This document shows positions 19,623-23,434 of a stretch of DNA of 23,434 bases, one piece after another. Within the stretch, counting starts at the first letter, position 1, and each line of letters begins with the position of its first letter. The position numbers and the translations under genes were made by a program. The notes under the pieces were generated by a model. It saw only the letters and a list, made by a program, of their open reading frames with translations, searched no databases and had not been told where the DNA came from. Source of the stretch: Ophiothrix spiculata (Eukaryota > Echinodermata > Ophiuroidea > Amphilepidida > Ophiotrichidae); the NCBI GenBank assembly GCA_000969725.1, contig JXSR01S072746.1. The stretch is one strand, 5' to 3'.

Positions 19623-20141
19623 GAAATACTTCAAAAATATGTAAGAAAACAAAATTGCCTATACCTTTGTACACAAAACAACCAATAAAAAAATCTGAAT
19701 TTAGGCTAAAACCAATTGAAAAAATCTAAATTCAGAATTTATTCTGAAATGTGGCATCTCTGGGCTTGAATCTGATACAATACGTCATGCTACAGAGTAT
19801 GATGAATGTCACTAGTTAACTTATGGTAAAACGCATTAAAAATCACATGTCTTTTTTGATTAAGTAAAAGGTGGAGTTCTTTTCTAAATGTCAACTACTT
19901 GAGTAATTAATTAGCGAAAATTACCATATAGGAGTAATTGATAAATGGAAAAACACTTGTGAATCAAATATCTCATCATATGATGTCAGTCATATTAAGG
20001 AGTTGAGTCTTACATTATGAGTGTAACACTCACCAAAGAGTTTTACTGAATGGGAGAAATGAAGTAGGGAACTATTAGCTCTTGTTCAGAGCTGTCCACT
20101 ACCCTCTGCAGTACACTCAAAAGTGTGCTGAAATACCACCT

Positions 20142-20219
20142 TTTGCCCAGGCAGCGCGCGCAGGCAGTGGGCTTATTGCTGTGTCCGTGAGAGGGGCAAT
20201 CCATGGGGAACAGTACTAG
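20142..20219. repeat. GC-rich repeat segment, inverted relative to 984-1058
   Basis: The reverse complement matches 984-1058 (CAGCAATAAGCCCACTGC, CTGCCTGGGCAAA). The duplicated sequence downstream, from about 20280, is in direct orientation with copy 1. A 74-codon minus-strand frame overlapping it (20043-20267) has no counterpart in copy 1. Confidence 0.6.
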
Positions 20220-20869
20220 TTCTAGGAATGATAAAATTATAAGCCCCCAAAAATGCCACTTTTCCAATGAAAAAACTTCACATGAAAAATTTCAACAAGT
20301 CAATAACTTTCAGCAAAATGACAAAAACCATGTTTGAAAAATTATGGAACATCTGAGCAGGTGTTGAATTGGAGACAAACACTCCAATAGTTGTTAGATT
20401 TAATTTGTGAATGTGTCCTTGTGAGTCTTGGGCGTGCATGCGAACAAAACAACCTTGAAAATATACACCCCGTCAGAGACCACTGCGTATTTGCTACAGA
20501 CGCGCTTTCAAGAATTAAATCCAATAGTGAAGTTTTCCAAACTCACCAGATTAAACTAAGACTTCAGTCCTGGTAGAAATAGAAATGTTTCAATTTATCA
20601 AAAAAGGAAGCTGTTTTATTATGGTTTTAAGAATGCTTTTTAATAAATTCTAGCTACAATAAACCTTAAATGCCACATTGCATATGGATTATAGAGAATA
20701 AGTTATTGTTTCTGTTCTGTAACTTCAAAAAATGGTATAGGCATTGATTTTATAAGAATTTTGATGTCATTTTGATGATTTGTACAAATCCTGTAACTCA
20801 TCTTTCAAACATGAAAACATTAAATTATCAACGTATATGTTTGCGTATTTATCCTGGAGAATAAAACAC

Positions 20870-21128
20870 ATTTTAAAGATAATCTTGATTTGATTTAAAT
20901 AAGTACTTACCTGCAATTTTAAAGTAGTAATGTCAGGGAACATGGTGAATATGAAAGAAAAAAAAAAGAAAAAGGAAAAAATGTCTATTAGCAAAAGCAT
21001 TGAACATATTGGTCATAATGTACATTTCAACACACTTTTTTAAATTCTGTGTTTTTCAAGTAGTAGCATAAAAGGCAAGATGACATGAAAGGAAAAAGAA
21101 AACGAACAAATATCAATTAGCAAAACAA
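20870..21128. repeat. Segmental duplication block C, copy 2, with an extra tandem piece
   Basis: 20870-21010 is the partner of 2040-2170, including the minus-strand TTGCAG|GTAAGT junction at 20905-20916 and its pyrimidine tract. A second, diverged piece follows at 21047-21128. It keeps, on the minus strand, TTTGCTAATTGA, the T/C-rich tract, TTTCATGTCA and CACAG, but lacks the GTAAGT donor. Only one piece is visible in copy 1. Confidence 0.65.
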
Positions 21129-21315
21129 TCAAACCCATTACTTATAATGTGCACTTCATTGTTATCTATATTAATATTATTTCTTACAAGCATTATTTTT
21201 GTGAACAAATGTGACTCGTTACATTGAAATACGGTACATATCAGAACCTACATGTTTCTCTTTTCATGACAACAATAAAACCACATCTGAAATTAAATAT
21301 TTCTTTTTACTGTTA

Positions 21316-21909
21316 TCAATAGTTTGAAATGACATTGTGATGCAACAAATCTACATCGTACAAGATATTAAAATTTGAAGCTTGGCATAACATATTGTTA
21401 ACATTGCCACGAAATGTGAAACATGTAGGCCTGGACAAGTATCCTCTTTTGATACGACGAGTCACAAATTTAGTTAAGATGATGGCGCTGTTCATATTTT
21501 GTTTTGTCCCTAAGAACGAAACAAAACCACTTTTTAATTTTTTTATTTCAGCAATACATTTGTAATCATAGTCTGCTATTATGAGCCAAAATTCATTGAA
21601 AAATTCTTTTGGGAAAGCAGATTCAGAATCTTTGGCAGGAAATTTTTCTTTAAAAAATGGAAATTTCTGGCTGTAATTTTGAAATGGAATGACAGATTTT
21701 TTATTTTTATTTTTTAATTTTTTTGTTTCACATGAATTGTTTTGAGTTGTTGCATCACTGAGTACGGTTTTAAAGATATATATAATGTGTAGAACATTGT
21801 TTTTAAAGCGATCATAATCTTGAGTCCATATGGAACCCCTCCCCCCCCCCCCCTTGTGCACCAACAGGATTCTAAAATGCCTTATGCACTTAAGTGTTAA
21901 TATTATCAT
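21316..21909 (-). CDS. Uncharacterised 197-codon open frame
   Basis: This is the longest open frame in the window. The predicted protein is basic and rich in Lys, Phe and Asn, with a Gly run (KGGGGRGS) encoded by a poly-C/poly-G tract at 21841-21853. It has no signal peptide or membrane segment and no domain that I recognise. A frame of this length is unusual but not impossible by chance in such AT-rich DNA. The homopolymer inside it and the lack of a visible counterpart in copy 1 argue against a conserved gene. It could be a remnant of a mobile-element gene or chance. Confidence 0.2.
   Translation of the reverse strand: MIILTLKCIRHFRILLVHKGGGGRGSIWTQDYDRFKNNVLHIIYIFKTVLSDATTQNNSCETKKLKNKNKKSVIPFQNYSQKFPFFKEKFPAKDSESAFPKEFFNEFWLIIADYDYKCIAEIKKLKSGFVSFLGTKQNMNSAIILTKFVTRRIKRGYLSRPTCFTFRGNVNNMLCQASNFNILYDVDLLHHNVISNY
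21841..21853. repeat. Poly-C homopolymer
   Basis: Thirteen C in a row, preceded by ccct. It is prone to length errors in sequencing and length change in populations, and it lies inside the 197-codon frame. Confidence 0.95.
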
Positions 21910-21956
21910 TATAAAATAACTTATTCAAAATCAAAATGAATGGTACTTTTCCTATT

Positions 21957-22139
21957 CAAAACAATACACACAGCAATCACACATTTAGTATTCCAATTCA
22001 CAGCTGCTAGGCGATTCAATTCAGGTTTCAATAATTAACATTCAAATCTGTGATTGACTTTCATTGTACTTTTCCCAGTTTCACACTTTAATCCTAAATA
22101 TCAGAGCTTCAAGTGAGTCATCAATCATCCCAATTCATT
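21957..22139. other. Highly conserved non-coding block, copy 2
   Basis: This is the partner of 3972-4155, with about four substitutions and three single-base indels by eye. The AP-1-like, E-box and TTAATTATT motifs are all kept. About 35 bases further on is ccaagatggcgg (22176-22187), which matches the YY1 consensus and is not seen beside copy 1. Confidence 0.6.
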
Positions 22140-22351
22140 GCTCATGCAGAACAAAAATAACAGAAAAATGTTTAAATCCAAGATGGCGGAACATCATGTT
22201 TAATGCAAGTTTTTGCTTACTTACATGTCAGAATATCACATTTTTGGGGGTAAATATGGAATAGAGTCTGTAGTTTATATACGAACCTTTATATTACTAG
22301 TGATTTCACACCCATGATCAAAGTCAAAATGGTGTCAAAAGACTATTTTGA

Positions 22352-22660
22352 AAAATTGAAATAGATACCTTTTCAGAGTCATACTTGTCTTGTAAGCAGC
22401 ACGTAGCTTGCGGATCCTCACGATCCCTTCATTCAGCTTGAGTGTGAATCCGTCCTAGTCACATGACCACCTGGTAAAGCGGTCATATGACAGCATATCA
22501 TTGTAGTAGATGGCCGGTAGTTCGTATCCTCCATCCTTGTTGAGTGTTGGTTGCTGGCTGCGGATTTCAACAGAGTGATTAACACTCACGCTGAACGAAA
22601 GGATCGTGAGCTATGTGCTGCTTACAAGTATGACTCTGAAAAGGTATCTATTTAAATTTT
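22352..22660. mobile_element. Foldback unit with coding-like arms
   Basis: The arms are inverted copies: atagataccttttcagagtc, then atacttg, on the left, and the same on the complement of the right end, followed by AAGCAGCAC and GATCC. The similarity runs about 100 bases per arm with indels. Both arms read as open protein when taken outward from the centre, ending at an AAAAG|GTATCT donor-like site: right arm ADFNRVINTHAERKDREL then CAAYKYDSEK; left arm LKLNEGIVRIRKLRAAYK. It fits a copy-2-specific insertion. Whether it is a MITE or an inverted exon duplication is undecided. Confidence 0.5.
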
Positions 22661-22964
22661 ATGATCATGACAGAGTCCAATATCAGTATACATACTGCTA
22701 TTTTGAAAAATTTGACGCCTCTTCTAACAAATTGACTGTTTTAAATTTTTTGAGATATGTAAGCTTGATACTTTTATTCAATTACATAGCTGCCAACAGG
22801 AGTCTCCCCATAGAACATAATCATCTTTTGGGACTACTGAAATAAAAATCTCAAATAAAATTCATTTTTAGCATTTTGACCATCTGAGACGAACAATCAA
22901 AATCTAACGTGCGAAGGATAAATGGCGGGATGAATTGTTTTCCTAAAGCCAGTTTCAATATAAG
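22661..22964. other. Unannotated stretch
   Basis: AT-rich DNA linking the foldback unit to block D of copy 2. It includes ctattttgaaaaattt, similar to sequence just left of the foldback (22344-22356). A plus-strand frame of 79 codons (22606-22845) starts in the foldback arm and is not recognised. Confidence 0.4.
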
Positions 22965-23340
22965 TTAATTATAATACAAGCTATTGAATGCCCTGTGGCC
23001 TTTCCTCCCAATGAGAAATTATGGGGAAGTCAGTTCCTGAGTTAAACCATTTGAGGAAATATTCCATTTTTACTTCTAAAATGGAAATTATGATATTCTA
23101 TACCACTGCTGATTAAAAGTCAACATGCCTTTACCTCTATAACCCTTCAAGGAAAATGTTTCATCATTATGTCTAGACCGGGGCAAGACAAAAGCAATTT
23201 ATATTTGATGTAATAAATTTCCATATGAATACAAGTGTATCTTTAAGTTTAATACCAGAGTTCAGTTTAAAATATTACCCAATAAATATCAACTTTTATT
23301 TGTATCGGTTTTACATCTTGTAACAAAATACAATGACGAT
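22965..23340. repeat. Segmental duplication block D, copy 2
   Basis: This is the partner of 7075-7440. The candidate mini-exon corresponds to 23135-23178 (minus strand). Its length and open frame are kept and the donor GTAAAG is intact, but the acceptor CCCAG has changed to CCCCG. Confidence 0.85.
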
Positions 23341-23434
23341 TTTGTAACTACCTAACCCGTACACGCATGATATTAACACATGAAAATAAATTCCAGACAA
23401 AGTATTAAATAAAAGTTTCACCTAGTAATTAGCA

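Noticed and set aside
1-23434. CRISPR array, bacterial operon or phage system
   Set aside because: There are no regularly spaced direct repeats, no ribosome binding site patterns and no dense coding. The repeats present are eukaryotic mobile elements.

Overview
This looks like a piece of an animal nuclear genome, not microbial DNA. It is AT-rich and gene-poor, with no open frame longer than about 200 codons. It holds a tRNA-derived SINE, a Penelope-like retroelement fragment, a candidate solo LTR and about ten non-autonomous DNA transposons, plus one 50-N scaffold gap. The SINE core type, the PLE and the repeat tail GGACGGACGGACAGACGGAC suggest a marine invertebrate (deuterostome such as an echinoderm, or a lophotrochozoan such as a mollusc). 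I cannot fix the phylum. No protein-coding gene can be named with confidence.

The main structure is an old segmental duplication in direct orientation. Bases 1 to about 7440 and 18556 to the window end share collinear blocks: 1-540 with 18556-19140, 2040-2170 with 20870-21010, 3972-4155 with 21957-22139, and 7075-7440 with 22965-23340. Each copy carries its own transposons, so most insertions came after the duplication. Copy 1 has the PLE hairpin (2209-3002) and three TA-flanked elements (4365-5393, 5420-6388, 6528-6948). Copy 2 has a foldback unit (22352-22660) and a GC-richer inverted-repeat element (19273-19622). One 184-bp shared block is far better conserved than the rest and is the best candidate for a functional element. 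Splice-like signals in two other shared blocks, both on the minus strand, suggest the window lies in introns of a minus-strand gene or gene family. That is inference.

Between the copies (7441-18555) the sequence is mostly unique AT-rich DNA with more mobile elements. These are a SINE (about 10875-11213, minus strand), a hAT-type MITE with a perfect 8-bp target duplication (9488-9943), TAA-flanked PIF/Harbinger-type MITEs (13247-13531 and 17945-18199), a TA-flanked MITE (17641-17891), and a larger element (13803-15388) interrupted by a candidate solo LTR (14076-14981).

The 722 bases before the N gap (11041-11762) recur without visible difference right after it (11813-12534). This is almost certainly an unmerged contig overlap, so the SINE head and the 71-codon frame inside it are probably counted twice.
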